Numbered from the stretch's first letter, positions 37,831 to 46,109 are shown. The stretch is DNA of 64,000 nucleotides from Clostridia bacterium (GCA_900767835.1 CAAGAO010000030.1:42912-106911), one strand, 5' to 3'. Notes: generated from the letters alone by a model not told the origin. Translations and numbers: made by a program.

Positions 37831-38445
37831 ATGAACTTTGATGAAAGCAAAACAAAAGAAAATTTAGCACGTGGTTTTATTGCTGAATGTACAGCTGGTG
37901 CTAGATATCAATTTATGGCAAAAGACGCAAAAGCGAATGGTTATGGCTTTTTATCTAACACATTTAAAGCCCTTGCAAAGAATGAAATGGCCCATGCACG
38001 AGTATTTTATGATTACATTTTAAACAAAGGCAAAAAAGGTGATGCAACCACTTGTAAAAATAATGGCTATAAAAATATTGATGTGACTATTGGCTTTCCA
38101 TTTACAAATTATATTTTACCAGAGTCAATTCGTATGGAAAGTGAAACCGAGTTGCACGAAAATCAAGAAGTATACAAAATTTTTGAAAAAGAAGCCATAA
38201 ATGAGGGGTTTAATGATGTTGCCGAAAGTTTTCATTATGTTGTGCAAGTAGAGCATTGTCATTATCTAAAACTAAAAGAACTCTATGATAAAATGTCAAA
38301 AAATAAATTATACAAAATGTCAAAAGTAAACAAATGGAAATGCACAAATTGTGGTACCGAACTTGAATTAAAAGAAGCACCAAAAAATTGTCCTATGTGT
38401 GGTTATGACCAAGGATATTATATGGTACCTATGTCTGACGAATAG
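37831..38445 (+). CDS. rbr: Rubrerythrin-like diiron protein
   Basis: 204 residues behind AAAGGAG. The N-terminal ferritin-like four-helix domain carries the diiron ligands (E19 in the FIAECTAGARY helix, the NEMAHARVF pair, then EAINEGF with E and the VEHCHYLKL E-x-x-H). The C-terminal rubredoxin-like domain has WKCTNCGTELELKEAPKNCPMCG, two CxxC pairs for one iron. Rubrerythrins reduce hydrogen peroxide in anaerobes with electrons from rubredoxin or NADH systems. The protein marks an anaerobic or microaerobic life. It is transcribed alone. Confidence 0.93.
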   Translation: MNFDESKTKENLARGFIAECTAGARYQFMAKDAKANGYGFLSNTFKALAKNEMAHARVFYDYILNKGKKGDATTCKNNGYKNIDVTIGFPFTNYILPESIRMESETELHENQEVYKIFEKEAINEGFNDVAESFHYVVQVEHCHYLKLKELYDKMSKNKLYKMSKVNKWKCTNCGTELELKEAPKNCPMCGYDQGYYMVPMSDE

Positions 38446-38796
38446 TTAGTGTTGAAATTATTTAAAGTTTCCCAGAATTAATTAAAGTAAAGTGTATTTC
38501 TACATTCAATGATAACTGATAGATAAATACTGATGAATTAATGTTTAATAGAATATTTTAATATGGTACAAAACATTGTTTATGTACTCAAATTTAAGCA
38601 TAACAAAACCTTTTCTTCGTATAAAATAAGGTTGATATATATTACAATAAAATGACCTAACTGAAAAATGAAATGAACCCCCAAAAGTTAGACAACTTTA
38701 GGAGGTTTATTTCAAAAAGTTAGATTTTTTTTAGACACTATAGAAACAACACAAAATCTAAGTTATATTTTTTATTTTGTGTTTCTTTTAATTTGG
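38446..38796. other. Intergenic region with a possible insertion-sequence end
   Basis: No gene. At 38670-38712 the sequence ATGAACCCCCAAAAGTTAGAC followed by AACTTTAGGAGGTTTATTT folds on itself. Sequences of the type TGAACCCCCAAAAGTTAGAC are typical of some IS3-family termini, so this may be a lone remnant end. Confidence 0.45.
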
Positions 38797-39693
38797 TTAA
38801 TCAAAACTAACATCTATTTTTTTAAGAGTTTTAATATACTGTGATGGTGTTAACCCTTCATATCTAGCAAAGGTGTGACTAAACGCAGTTGTGCTACTAA
38901 AGCCCGTTTTTTTAGCAATCTCTTGAATTTTTAAATCTGTATATTCAAAATAAAATTTCGCTTTTGAAATTCGTAGTTTTATCACATATGAAAGCGGAGT
39001 ACAACCAGTAAAATCTTTAAAACTAGAAATAAAGTAATATTTACTCATTCCGCTCATTTTGGCTAGTTCATCTATTGTAATATCCGATACATAATTATTA
39101 TTTATATAGTCGCATACAGTTTGTAAACCTTTATGATAAACTCTTGTTTTAAAATCTATATTCTTACTTGCTTCTCTGTTTGCTCTAATTATTTCCATAG
39201 CAATATTTTCCGCTAAAGAGTCAAGCATTTTTTCTTTTAACTCAAATTTTGAATTAAAGTATTTATAGAAAATCAACACTAAATCTTTTAAAATTTGAGA
39301 GAACTCAAAATATTGCATAGGTCCTGTTTTTACATCTAACATATCAATAATTGTATTAAACCAATCATAATCTAGTATTATAGTACAAAAAGATATATTA
39401 TTAGTTTTAGATGAAAAACCATGTTCACTATCTGTCCATATTGGATAGCAATATCCAACTTCACCAAAACACACCTCTTTATTTTGAATAAAACAAGGAA
39501 TAGGTGAAAGTGGTATTATAAACTCATAATCTCTATGTTTATGTTTTGATTCATTTATTGTATAATCTTTGGTGTTTAAAATAGTTTTAATGTACATCTT
39601 ATTGCTTTGAGTATAAGCGAAATATTTTACACCATCATATTTTTCTTTACTAATATTTTTAATTCTTTCTGCTATAGTAAGTCCAAAATCCAT
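38797..39693 (-). CDS. AraC/XylS-family transcriptional regulator
   Basis: 298 residues. The N-terminal ~170 residues look like a cupin-type sensor domain (KHRDYEFIIPLSPIPCFIQNKEVCFGEVGYCYPI pattern with histidine near residue 48). The C-terminal 100 residues are a double helix-turn-helix: DYINNNYVSDITIDELAKMSGMSKYYF, then the KFYFEYTDLKIQEIAKKTGF and TPSQYIKTL signatures. AAAGGAT precedes the ATG. Such proteins usually activate sugar or stress genes. Its target is not evident; the adjacent genes are sporulation/division-like and the GPH transporter is 3 kb away. Confidence 0.93.
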   Translation of the reverse strand: MDFGLTIAERIKNISKEKYDGVKYFAYTQSNKMYIKTILNTKDYTINESKHKHRDYEFIIPLSPIPCFIQNKEVCFGEVGYCYPIWTDSEHGFSSKTNNISFCTIILDYDWFNTIIDMLDVKTGPMQYFEFSQILKDLVLIFYKYFNSKFELKEKMLDSLAENIAMEIIRANREASKNIDFKTRVYHKGLQTVCDYINNNYVSDITIDELAKMSGMSKYYFISSFKDFTGCTPLSYVIKLRISKAKFYFEYTDLKIQEIAKKTGFSSTTAFSHTFARYEGLTPSQYIKTLKKIDVSFD

Positions 39694-39878
39694 ATTTAAA
39701 ATCCTTTTAAAAAAAGATAATGTTAATTTATTTTAACATAAATAATATTTTATGTGTATTAATTATTTGTTTTGTGATATTTTAATAAAAAATATCGCAA
39801 TAATTTCACTTTTTAACAATTAAGTATGCGGTATTTTTTTGTTTATAAATTTATAACTTTAATTATATATCTTTTGTT

Positions 39879-40151
39879 TTAGTTTAATAAAATATCATCA
39901 CTATCTTTATCTGTATATCCATTGTGTTTATCTTTTTCGTTTTTATATTCGGTTGAACCTTTATAATCTGACTCATTATTTAATTCTTCTTTTTTTGATT
40001 CTGATTGAGAAAGAGTATATTGAGAATTATGTAATTCATTTTGTCGCGACTTTAAGACGAATGTTTGAACAATACCTGTTATAAATAAAACAATAGGTAT
40101 AAATATTAAAACGAAAATCATAAATTTAATCATTTTTGTTTGTTTTGGCAT
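39879..40151 (-). CDS. DivIC/FtsB-like septum protein (small)
   Basis: 90 residues with one membrane helix (about 9-31) and a following polar helix (QNELHNSQYTLSQSESKKEELNN) that could form a short coiled coil. The end, EYKNEKDKHNGYTDKDSDDILL, weakly matches the YIEKIAREKLGYVKPGEIV-type end of DivIC/FtsB proteins. The gene overlaps yabQ by 26 nt, and in Bacillus divIC follows yabQ. Position and topology support the call; sequence similarity alone is weak. Confidence 0.6.
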   Translation of the reverse strand: MPKQTKMIKFMIFVLIFIPIVLFITGIVQTFVLKSRQNELHNSQYTLSQSESKKEELNNESDYKGSTEYKNEKDKHNGYTDKDSDDILLN

Positions 40152-40497
40152 TTTTTTTTCTCCAAATTCTTTTGTTTATTTTTATTAAAAGATTATAGCA
40201 TGACAAATATATTTTTGCAATTAGTTTTCCTAATGTGTATCTTTCTATTATGAATGAAAACATAAAACAAATAAAAGGAAATAATCTAATTATTCCATAA
40301 TTTAATTTTAAATTGTAATAAAAAATAATAAAAAGACATAGTCCAGTTTCAATTATGTCTAATAATATGCAAGGTAATTTTTTGTTTAAAAATAAAAACT
40401 TAACAAAATTACCTAAATCAAAAATTAAACCTCCAACTATGCCTATAATTAAAAAATATACTAATAATTTAGGTTGTTGCAATGTTTGATATAGCAT
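40126..40497 (-). CDS. yabQ: YabQ-like spore cortex protein
   Basis: 123 residues with four hydrophobic helices. The pattern IIGIVGGLIFDLGNF, then LLDIIETGLCLF, LNYGIIRLF and ERYTLGKLIAK is that of YabQ, a membrane protein needed for spore cortex formation in Bacillus. It sits between yabP and a divIC-like gene, the conserved order yabP-yabQ-divIC, with 2 nt between yabP and it. Recognition is by pattern and order. The protein is shorter than Bacillus YabQ. Confidence 0.75.
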   Translation of the reverse strand: MLYQTLQQPKLLVYFLIIGIVGGLIFDLGNFVKFLFLNKKLPCILLDIIETGLCLFIIFYYNLKLNYGIIRLFPFICFMFSFIIERYTLGKLIAKIYLSCYNLLIKINKRIWRKKNAKTNKND

Positions 40498-40499
40498 TA

Positions 40500-40757
40500 T
40501 TATTTAAATATCCTTTTAAAAAAGCCTTGTTTTTCTTTTTTATTTTCATATTTAAAACTATTAAAATCTCCAGTTAAAACCAATTCTCCTGTTTCAACCG
40601 ATAATTTTTCTGCTTTGATTTTATTACCTTTAATTACAAGCATATCATTATCTACTAGCACTGCAACATCTGTTTCTGTTAAATTTACAACACTTTTTAC
40701 TCCAGTTATCTTTAAGTAATTTCGATTTTCTAATAATAATGATTGTTTATTTTCCAT
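40500..40757 (-). CDS. yabP: YabP-like sporulation protein
   Basis: 85 residues with the YabP/YqfC-type repeating beta pattern: LLLENRNYLKITGVKSVVNLTETDVAVLVDNDMLVIKG, then ELVLTGDFNSFKYE. YabP is made in the mother cell and helps assemble the spore cortex in Bacillus. The gene has an AAAGGGAA site and heads the yabP-yabQ-divIC-like operon. Its presence suggests the lineage can sporulate or did so recently. Start and family are well supported by the pattern. Confidence 0.8.
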   Translation of the reverse strand: MENKQSLLLENRNYLKITGVKSVVNLTETDVAVLVDNDMLVIKGNKIKAEKLSVETGELVLTGDFNSFKYENKKEKQGFFKRIFK

Positions 40758-40823
40758 AATTTCCCTTTTTTTTAATAAAATAATTAATTTTAATATATTT
40801 TTATTTAATAAAGATTAAAATTA

Positions 40824-40837
40824 TGCTAATATATAAT
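40824..40837 (+). promoter_or_regulatory. comF -10 region adjoining the start codon
   Basis: An extended -10 (TGCTAATAT) and an overlapping TATAAT at 40832-40837 end 1 nt before the ATG at 40839, so the transcript starts at or very close to the start codon. Confidence 0.6.
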
Positions 40838-40838
40838 T

Positions 40839-41549
40839 ATGAATTTTAAAAAGATTATAAGCACAGTCTTTCCAACTGGTTATTCTTGTATGAATTGTGG
40901 TTGTGAAATATTTGATACTAAAACATATTTATGTGTTGATTGTGAAAGATTACTTCCATTTTTAAAAGGTAATTTATGTTTGCATTGTAATGAACCTATA
41001 ACAGGAAGCGGAAAATATTGTCTGCGTTGTAAAGGTAAAAAATTTGAATGTGGTAAAATTATTTCACCTTTTGAATATGACGGAATTGTTAAAAAATTTA
41101 TTGTTGGTTTGAAATATGAAAACAAAAAATATTATGCTGATTGCCTTTCAACTTTTATGACAACAAGTTTTTTGAAAGAATTACTCCCTTGCGATATAGT
41201 AACATGTGTTCCATTATGTGATAAAAGGTTTAAAGAAAGAGGATATAATCAAGCAGATATTTTAGCAAGTCAGTTTGCTAATAAAATCAATATTGAATAT
41301 AATCCTAACCTATTAAAAAGAGTTAAAGACACTCCAACTCAAACTAAACTATCTCAAACAGATAGAAAGAAAAATATGATTGATGCTTTTAAAGTTGTTG
41401 ATAAAAAACTTGTAAAAGATAAAATTATTGTTCTTGTTGATGATGTATATACCACTGGTGCGACAACAAGCGAGTGTGCAAAGAAACTTAACAAGGCAGG
41501 AGCAAAATGTGTATATGCAGTAACTGCTGGACATACCTTGCTTAAATAA
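40839..41549 (+). CDS. comFC: ComF-family amidophosphoribosyltransferase-like protein
   Basis: 236 residues. The N-terminal part has four Cys pairs (CMNCGC, CVDC, CLHC, CLRC) able to bind zinc, as in ComFC. The phosphoribosyltransferase domain follows: CVPLCDKRFKERGYNQAD, LLKRVKDTPTQTKLSQTDRKKNM and the PRPP loop VLVDDVYTTGATTSE. ComFC helps import single-stranded DNA during transformation. Neither comFA nor the ComG/ComE genes are near. No Shine-Dalgarno site is present and the -10 touches the ATG, so it looks leaderless. The start is fixed by the family N-terminus (FP-x-C-x-x-C). Confidence 0.92.
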   Translation: MNFKKIISTVFPTGYSCMNCGCEIFDTKTYLCVDCERLLPFLKGNLCLHCNEPITGSGKYCLRCKGKKFECGKIISPFEYDGIVKKFIVGLKYENKKYYADCLSTFMTTSFLKELLPCDIVTCVPLCDKRFKERGYNQADILASQFANKINIEYNPNLLKRVKDTPTQTKLSQTDRKKNMIDAFKVVDKKLVKDKIIVLVDDVYTTGATTSECAKKLNKAGAKCVYAVTAGHTLLK

Positions 41550-41602
41550 AATCAATTACATTAAATTAAACAATATTAATATGTATCTTTTTGAAAATAT
41601 AC

Positions 41603-41641
41603 AAAAAGAACCTAATTTAATATATTAGATTCTTTTTTTTG
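41603..41641. terminator. Terminator between comF and radC
   Basis: AAAAAGAACCTAAT pairs with ATTAGATTCTTTTTTT. It is almost identical to the dnaN terminator and serves convergent genes. Confidence 0.9.
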
Positions 41642-41705
41642 CTAGTATTAATTTATTCGCCTTTAAATTTGTTTTTATCTACTATATAATTAAAAATAAC
41701 ATAAT

Positions 41706-42446
41706 TTAGTAATCAATATCCAATTTACTTGTGTACTCATAAAAATCTTTTGCTTTAAAAGAGAAAAATGAATTTTCGCCTAATATTAAGTTATCAATGA
41801 TATTTATTGATAATGCAATGGTTATTGTCTTTAATCTTTCAAACATATTTAAGTCTTCCAGTGATGGTTTAGGTATATGTTTTGGGTGAGTGTGAGCAAT
41901 AACAATAAATTTTGCTTTATCTTTAACTAAAACATCTGTTAAATCATTAATATCAACACTAATAAAAGAGTGGCTTACTCCTTTAAAGATTTTATAGGTC
42001 TTTAGCGATAAATCTTTATTTAAAACTAATATACATAATTGTTCATTGTCTGATGGTGGAAAAATACTTCTTAAAAAACTTACAATATTTTTTAAAGTAT
42101 CAAGTTTTGGTTTTTTCATTGCTTTTGATTTATTGTACATATAGGCACAAGCAGACATATATTGGATAAATCTTGCGGTTTTAATTCCAACACCTTTTAC
42201 CGACATTAATGATTCAAGTGGTGCGTCAAAAATTTCGTCAACACCTCCAAATTTTTCTAATAATCTATGGGCAATAGGGTTAGTGTCGGTTCTTGTTATA
42301 ACAAAAGTTAATAAGTACTCCATAAAATGTAATTCGTCCAAACTATATATCCCATTTTTAGATACATTATCTCTTAATCTTTCTCTATGTCCTACATGCA
42401 TATTTTTGTAGTTTTCATTAATACTTAAATTATCAACTGTTTTCAT
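41706..42446 (-). CDS. radC: RadC-like JAB/MPN domain protein
   Basis: 246 residues. The N-terminal half has a helix-hairpin-helix-like part (LSVKGVGIKTARFIQ). The C-terminal JAB/MPN domain has the metal motif HTHPKHIPKPSLED (H-x-H-P-x6-S-x2-D). RadC proteins are of uncertain biochemical role, perhaps linked to recombination. It has no Shine-Dalgarno site; on the minus strand TGCTATAAT is followed by 8 nt and the ATG, so the mRNA is likely leaderless. It diverges from the GPH transporter. Confidence 0.9.
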   Translation of the reverse strand: MKTVDNLSINENYKNMHVGHRERLRDNVSKNGIYSLDELHFMEYLLTFVITRTDTNPIAHRLLEKFGGVDEIFDAPLESLMSVKGVGIKTARFIQYMSACAYMYNKSKAMKKPKLDTLKNIVSFLRSIFPPSDNEQLCILVLNKDLSLKTYKIFKGVSHSFISVDINDLTDVLVKDKAKFIVIAHTHPKHIPKPSLEDLNMFERLKTITIALSINIIDNLILGENSFFSFKAKDFYEYTSKLDIDY

Positions 42447-42525
42447 TTCTAATTATTATAGCACATTATTTTCAGTTAAGACTAATAATTTATATTTTTT
42501 TTGCGTAAAATATATAAATAACGCA

Positions 42526-43950
42526 ATGAAAAAAATTAACACTAAAACAAAATTTATGTATGGCATTGGCAATTTAGGATATGGTACTATTTCTCAAACT
42601 ATGTCCAATTTTATTATGTTTTTTGCAACAAGTGTGCTTGGTATATCTGGTACTCTTGTTGGTATTGCTGTTGCCATTTCTGCTTTTTGGGACGGTTTAA
42701 GTGACCCACTCGTTGGCTATTTGTCCGATAGACATAAAAATAAAATTTTTGGTAGACGCCTTGGTTTTATGCTTGTTGCAACCTTTGGAATGGCATTTTT
42801 TAATATTTTACTTTGGAGTATTCCGCAAAGTATGGCAACTGGTTTTAAGTTTGTATGGCTACTTGTTTGCCTTTTAATTATGGAAACCTTTAACACTTTT
42901 TTTGCGACTCCTTATGTGGCACTTGGTATTGATATTGCACCTGACTATAATGACCAAAGTAGTTTGCAAGGATTTAAAACGGTTTTCTTTATTATCGGAA
43001 TGGTTCTTCCTACAATTTTGATGTTTATTTTTATGCCAAATAAAGATGGTGCAGGGCAACTTGTGCAATCGGGTTATATTAATATGTCTTATGTTACAAG
43101 TATACTTTGTATAATAAGCGGAGTCATTTGTATTTTAGGAACAATTAAGAGAATGAGAGAAATGCCCGAGTATGAAGTCCGAAAAAAAGAGAAAAACGCC
43201 TTTTTTAAAATATTTTTTAATTTTTTTAAAACACTTAAGAATAAAAATTTTTGTCCGCTTATTTTAGGATATTCTGTAGCATTAATTGCTGCCTCTTTTT
43301 TAATGAGTGTTGGTATGCATTTGTTTACTTTTTCTTTTCATTTTTCTAGTACACAAATAAGTGTTTTAATGGCAGTGCTTTTTTTTGGTGCTATTATAAG
43401 TCAAGCATTTTGGATATATTTAAGTAAAAGAATTGATAAAAAACCAACATTAAATATTGCATTAATTGTGCTTTTATGTGGTATAGGCTTAACTAGTATA
43501 GTCTTTTCTTTTAGAACATTACTTGATGTTAATTTAACTTTTATGTTTACAATCCCCATTATATTTATTTGTGGCTTTGGTACTGGTGCATTATATAGTT
43601 TACCGGTGTCTATGTTTGCTGATGTTGTAACTTTAGAAAAAATAAAAAGCAATGAAAATAAAACTGCAACATATAGTGGTTATATGACATTTACATATAA
43701 TGTTGCTAATTCAATTTCGCTTTTGATTATTGGTATATTGCTAGACTTAATAAAATTTAAACCAAACGAGCCAGTTCAATCTATGAGAGTACAAAATTCA
43801 CTTGGCTTAATTGTTTTTTTAGGTTGCGGATTCTCAGTTGCTCTTGCGATTTTAATATTTAATAAATACAAATTAACTAGAACTGACATATTAAAAGAAC
43901 AACTAAAAGATATGGAAGAAAACGAGAAAAGTAAAGATTATGAAATGTAA
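42526..43950 (+). CDS. GPH-family (MFS) sugar:cation symporter
   Basis: 474 residues with about 12 membrane helices. The loop AFWDGLSDPLVGYLSDR and the GRRLGFM motif are diagnostic of the glycoside-pentoside-hexuronide:cation symporter family (MelB-like), which imports sugars or sugar derivatives with Na+ or H+. The start has no Shine-Dalgarno site; TATAAA ends 7 nt upstream, again suggesting leaderless translation. It is followed by a terminator. The substrate cannot be predicted; no sugar-degrading gene is next to it except deoC 400 nt further. Confidence 0.92.
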   Translation: MKKINTKTKFMYGIGNLGYGTISQTMSNFIMFFATSVLGISGTLVGIAVAISAFWDGLSDPLVGYLSDRHKNKIFGRRLGFMLVATFGMAFFNILLWSIPQSMATGFKFVWLLVCLLIMETFNTFFATPYVALGIDIAPDYNDQSSLQGFKTVFFIIGMVLPTILMFIFMPNKDGAGQLVQSGYINMSYVTSILCIISGVICILGTIKRMREMPEYEVRKKEKNAFFKIFFNFFKTLKNKNFCPLILGYSVALIAASFLMSVGMHLFTFSFHFSSTQISVLMAVLFFGAIISQAFWIYLSKRIDKKPTLNIALIVLLCGIGLTSIVFSFRTLLDVNLTFMFTIPIIFICGFGTGALYSLPVSMFADVVTLEKIKSNENKTATYSGYMTFTYNVANSISLLIIGILLDLIKFKPNEPVQSMRVQNSLGLIVFLGCGFSVALAILIFNKYKLTRTDILKEQLKDMEENEKSKDYEM

Positions 43951-44000
43951 AAAGTGTGGCACACAAGTATTGACTTTAAAAATATTATAATAGAATGAAA

Positions 44001-44038
44001 AAAAGGTTGAAGAAATTTTAATGTTCTCAACCTTTTGC
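44001..44038 (+). terminator. Terminator of the GPH transporter gene
   Basis: AAAAGGTTGA pairs with TCAACCTTTT and is flanked by A and T runs. Confidence 0.85.
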
Positions 44039-44076
44039 ATTAACAAATGGAGCCACTTACAAAAAACGCCTGTCTT

Positions 44077-44265
44077 TTACCAATCTTGTTTTTTTAAAGA
44101 ACTGCTTTTTATGTCATCATAATATTCAAAATATTTATCTTTAAAAGTTTGCTTATTATTCTTTTTTTTACCAAACATAGTTTCTAATTCTTCAACAGTA
44201 TAGTCACTTAATTTAAAATCTTCATCTACATCTCGCATATGTTTTATTATTTTATTGTTATCCAT
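44077..44265 (-). CDS. Small hypothetical protein, 62 residues
   Basis: An AAGAAGAA-like site precedes the ATG. The sequence is charged and soluble (MDNNKIIKHMRDVDEDFKL; ELETMFGKK) with no known domain. A 15-bp perfect inverted repeat lies about 45 nt upstream of its start. Confidence 0.5.
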   Translation of the reverse strand: MDNNKIIKHMRDVDEDFKLSDYTVEELETMFGKKKNNKQTFKDKYFEYYDDIKSSSLKKQDW

Positions 44266-44311
44266 TTATGATTCTTCTTTTAATTTAGTTATATTTACAC
44301 ATACATCAGTA

Positions 44312-44344
44312 TTGTATGAATATACCACTGGTATATTCATACAA
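44312..44344. promoter_or_regulatory. Perfect 15-bp inverted repeat, 3-nt centre
   Basis: TTGTATGAATATACC (44312-44326) faces GGTATATTCATACAA (44330-44344). No T run follows on either strand, so an operator or processing site is more likely than a terminator. Confidence 0.75.
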
Positions 44345-44358
44345 AAATTTAGATTATA

Positions 44359-45021
44359 TTAATTTTTATTTTCTTTTGCGATTTTAACTATTCTGCTAGT
44401 GCCAAGTCTTTCGGCACCAAGTTTAATAAATTCTTCTGCATCACTAAGACTAGAAATTCCGCCTGCGGCTTTAATTTTGACATTTTTACCAACATATCTT
44501 TTGAATAATTTAACATCATCAAAAGTTGCTCCATTTGTAGAAAATCCGGTTGAAGTTTTTATATAGTCCGCATTAGCATTTGTGACAATTTCACACATTT
44601 TAATTTTTTCTTCTTCAGTTAAAAGACAAGTTTCAATTATAACTTTTAATAGTTTATTATATTTTTTACAAACCTTATTTATTTCTATAATCTCATTTTG
44701 TATATAATCATAGTTTTTTGCTTTTAACTCGCCAATATTAATAACCATATCAATTTCGTCAGCACCATCTTTTATTGCTTGTTCAGTTTCAAATACCTTA
44801 ACACTAGTTGTATTATAGCCGTTTGGAAAACCTATGACTGTGCATATTTTTAAAGATTTTTTTACATACTCTTTTGCTTGCTTTACATAGCAAGGTGGTA
44901 TACAAACTGAAGCAGTTTTAAATTCAAGACCATCATCGCATATCTTTTTGATTTCGTCAAAAGTTGCTGTTTGTTTTAAAAGTGTGTGGTCGCATTTTGA
45001 TAAAATTTTATTTAATTCCAT
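44359..45021 (-). CDS. deoC: Deoxyribose-phosphate aldolase
   Basis: 220 residues. It splits 2-deoxyribose-5-phosphate into acetaldehyde and glyceraldehyde-3-phosphate for nucleoside use. The Schiff-base lysine is in DYIKTSTGFS, and the second lysine in KIKAAGGI. DHTLLK at the N-terminus, CIPPCYV and EIDMVINIG are further family motifs. The start follows AAGAGGT. A long structured leader precedes it. No other deo genes are near, though the GPH transporter could supply sugars. Confidence 0.96.
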   Translation of the reverse strand: MELNKILSKCDHTLLKQTATFDEIKKICDDGLEFKTASVCIPPCYVKQAKEYVKKSLKICTVIGFPNGYNTTSVKVFETEQAIKDGADEIDMVINIGELKAKNYDYIQNEIIEINKVCKKYNKLLKVIIETCLLTEEEKIKMCEIVTNANADYIKTSTGFSTNGATFDDVKLFKRYVGKNVKIKAAGGISSLSDAEEFIKLGAERLGTSRIVKIAKENKN

Positions 45022-45185
45022 AATTTACCTCTTGATTTTATTATCGGAAGTTGTCGGCAAACAGCCCGTAGGGATACTTGCCAGCAACTGATGTTTATAC
45101 AAACTGTGATGCCGTTATTTATAACGGATTTGCGTTAGCAAATTGATTTGTGAGTGAAATGAACAAAGCAACATCACATAGATAT
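45022..45185 (-). promoter_or_regulatory. Structured 5' leader of deoC
   Basis: On the minus strand the leader folds as follows: TGTGATG with CATCACA closing an arm that contains TTTGCTAACGCAAA and the CCGTTA-TAAA-TAACGG hairpin; then GTTGCTGGCAA with TTGCCGACAAC around CCC-TAC-GGG. It matches no riboswitch class I know. Part of it is also found upstream of metG and near 20.8-21.2 kb. Confidence 0.6.
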
Positions 45186-45214
45186 ATTTTAGCATATATT
45201 AATTTTATAAACAA
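45186..45214 (-). promoter_or_regulatory. deoC promoter
   Basis: On the minus strand TTGTTT, 17-nt spacer, TAAAAT with an upstream TG (extended -10). Confidence 0.75.
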
Positions 45215-45520
45215 GTATTGAAAAATAATTTACAGATTAAAAATTAAACACACTTAAGGTTGGTAACATGCATAGTGCTGTAGCAGATTGTTTTGAAGGT
45301 AACTATCATCGGGCAAGATTTTAAGAGAAAAATTGTTAATGGATTTTGAAAAAAAGTTAGACGAATTATACATTTAACAATGCAACAAAAAAGTTATGTC
45401 ATTTAAATTTTTTAGGATAACAAAAGAAAAATACTAAGAGAGATACAAACTTACAAACATACATCAGTAAAGTAAAAAAATAAAAATATTAAAAAGTTTA
45501 CTTTTAAAATTAACAAAATA
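45215..45520. other. Gap without supportable gene
   Basis: About 300 nt. Short frames such as MHSAVADCFEGNYHRARF (near 45269) and MDFEKKLDELYI (near 45338) occur in a row and could be remains of decayed genes, but nothing is long enough to name. Confidence 0.5.
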
Positions 45521-45703
45521 TTAAAACGGTCTATTAGCTATTGTATCGACTTGCTTTTTTGTTATTTTATTGATATAATACTTTTGTTGTTTATAAGTAA
45601 GATTTTCTTTATACGTTAGATTACGGAGCAAAACATCTTTGAAATATGGTATTTCAAACATTGGGTTAAACTCGCCTTTTTCAAAAAAAACATATTTTCG
45701 CAA
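45521..45703 (-). CDS. Possible small protein with TTG start
   Basis: 60 residues, starting at TTG with GGGAG 6 nt upstream. The composition (aromatic and basic) is plausible but no homology is recognised. It ends near tRNA-Arg on the other strand; it may be a chance frame. Confidence 0.35.
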   Translation of the reverse strand: MRKYVFFEKGEFNPMFEIPYFKDVLLRNLTYKENLTYKQQKYYINKITKKQVDTIANRPF

Positions 45704-45729
45704 TCTTTACTCCCAATTTTTATTATTAT

Positions 45730-45804
45730 GTTCTCATAGGTAAAGGGATATACCCCCGACCTCCTAAGTCGGCATTGCAGGTTCGAGTCCTGCTGGGAAC
45801 ACCA
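45730..45804 (+). tRNA. tRNA-Arg (CCT), CCA encoded
   Basis: Cloverleaf: acceptor GTTCTCA/TGGGAAC, D stem GGTA/TACC, anticodon stem CCGAC/GTCGG with loop CTCCTAA, T arm GCAGG-TTCGAGT-CCTGC, discriminator A, encoded CCA. tRNA-Arg genes are common integration sites, and accessory genes begin just downstream. Confidence 0.95.
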
Positions 45805-46109
45805 AGTGTGTTGTAGGAAAAGTCTTATTTTCTTGCAATGATTAGAAAATCGCTAAAAAGCCCATAATATCAAGGGTTTTGGCGATTTTTTTATTTCAAA
45901 AATTTTATATTTTTTGCTAATAACAGCAAATTAAGTCTTATTTGGAGTGCCATTGGTAGTCCATTTTTTTTGATTATTTAAAAGAATAAGAAAAATCAAA
46001 CCTAGTCGCAAAATCAAAATAAATAATCAAACAATCAAAAGAAAAATCAAAAAATATATTTACGATTTAATTATTTATAAGTCTCATTCTATAGGAGTTT
46101 TAATCAAAT
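45805..46109. other. Junction region after tRNA-Arg
   Basis: No gene. It includes a terminator and an AATCAAA-rich stretch (about 45990-46060) containing AGTCGCAAAATCAAAA at 46004-46019; the same 16-mer is at 62822-62837. Confidence 0.6.
45846..45893 (+). terminator. tRNA-Arg terminator
   Basis: AAATCGC...AGCCC pairs with GGGT...GCGATTT and runs into seven T. Confidence 0.85.

Noticed and set aside
44312..44344. Terminator of deoC
   Set aside because: The stem is perfect but no T run follows on the minus strand, so it was listed as an operator-like site instead.
45730..45804. Duplicated tRNA-Arg 3' end as attachment site
   Set aside because: I looked for a second copy of the tRNA 3' end (TTCGAGTCCTGCTGG) toward 63 kb and saw none; only the separate 16-mer AGTCGCAAAATCAAAA is repeated.
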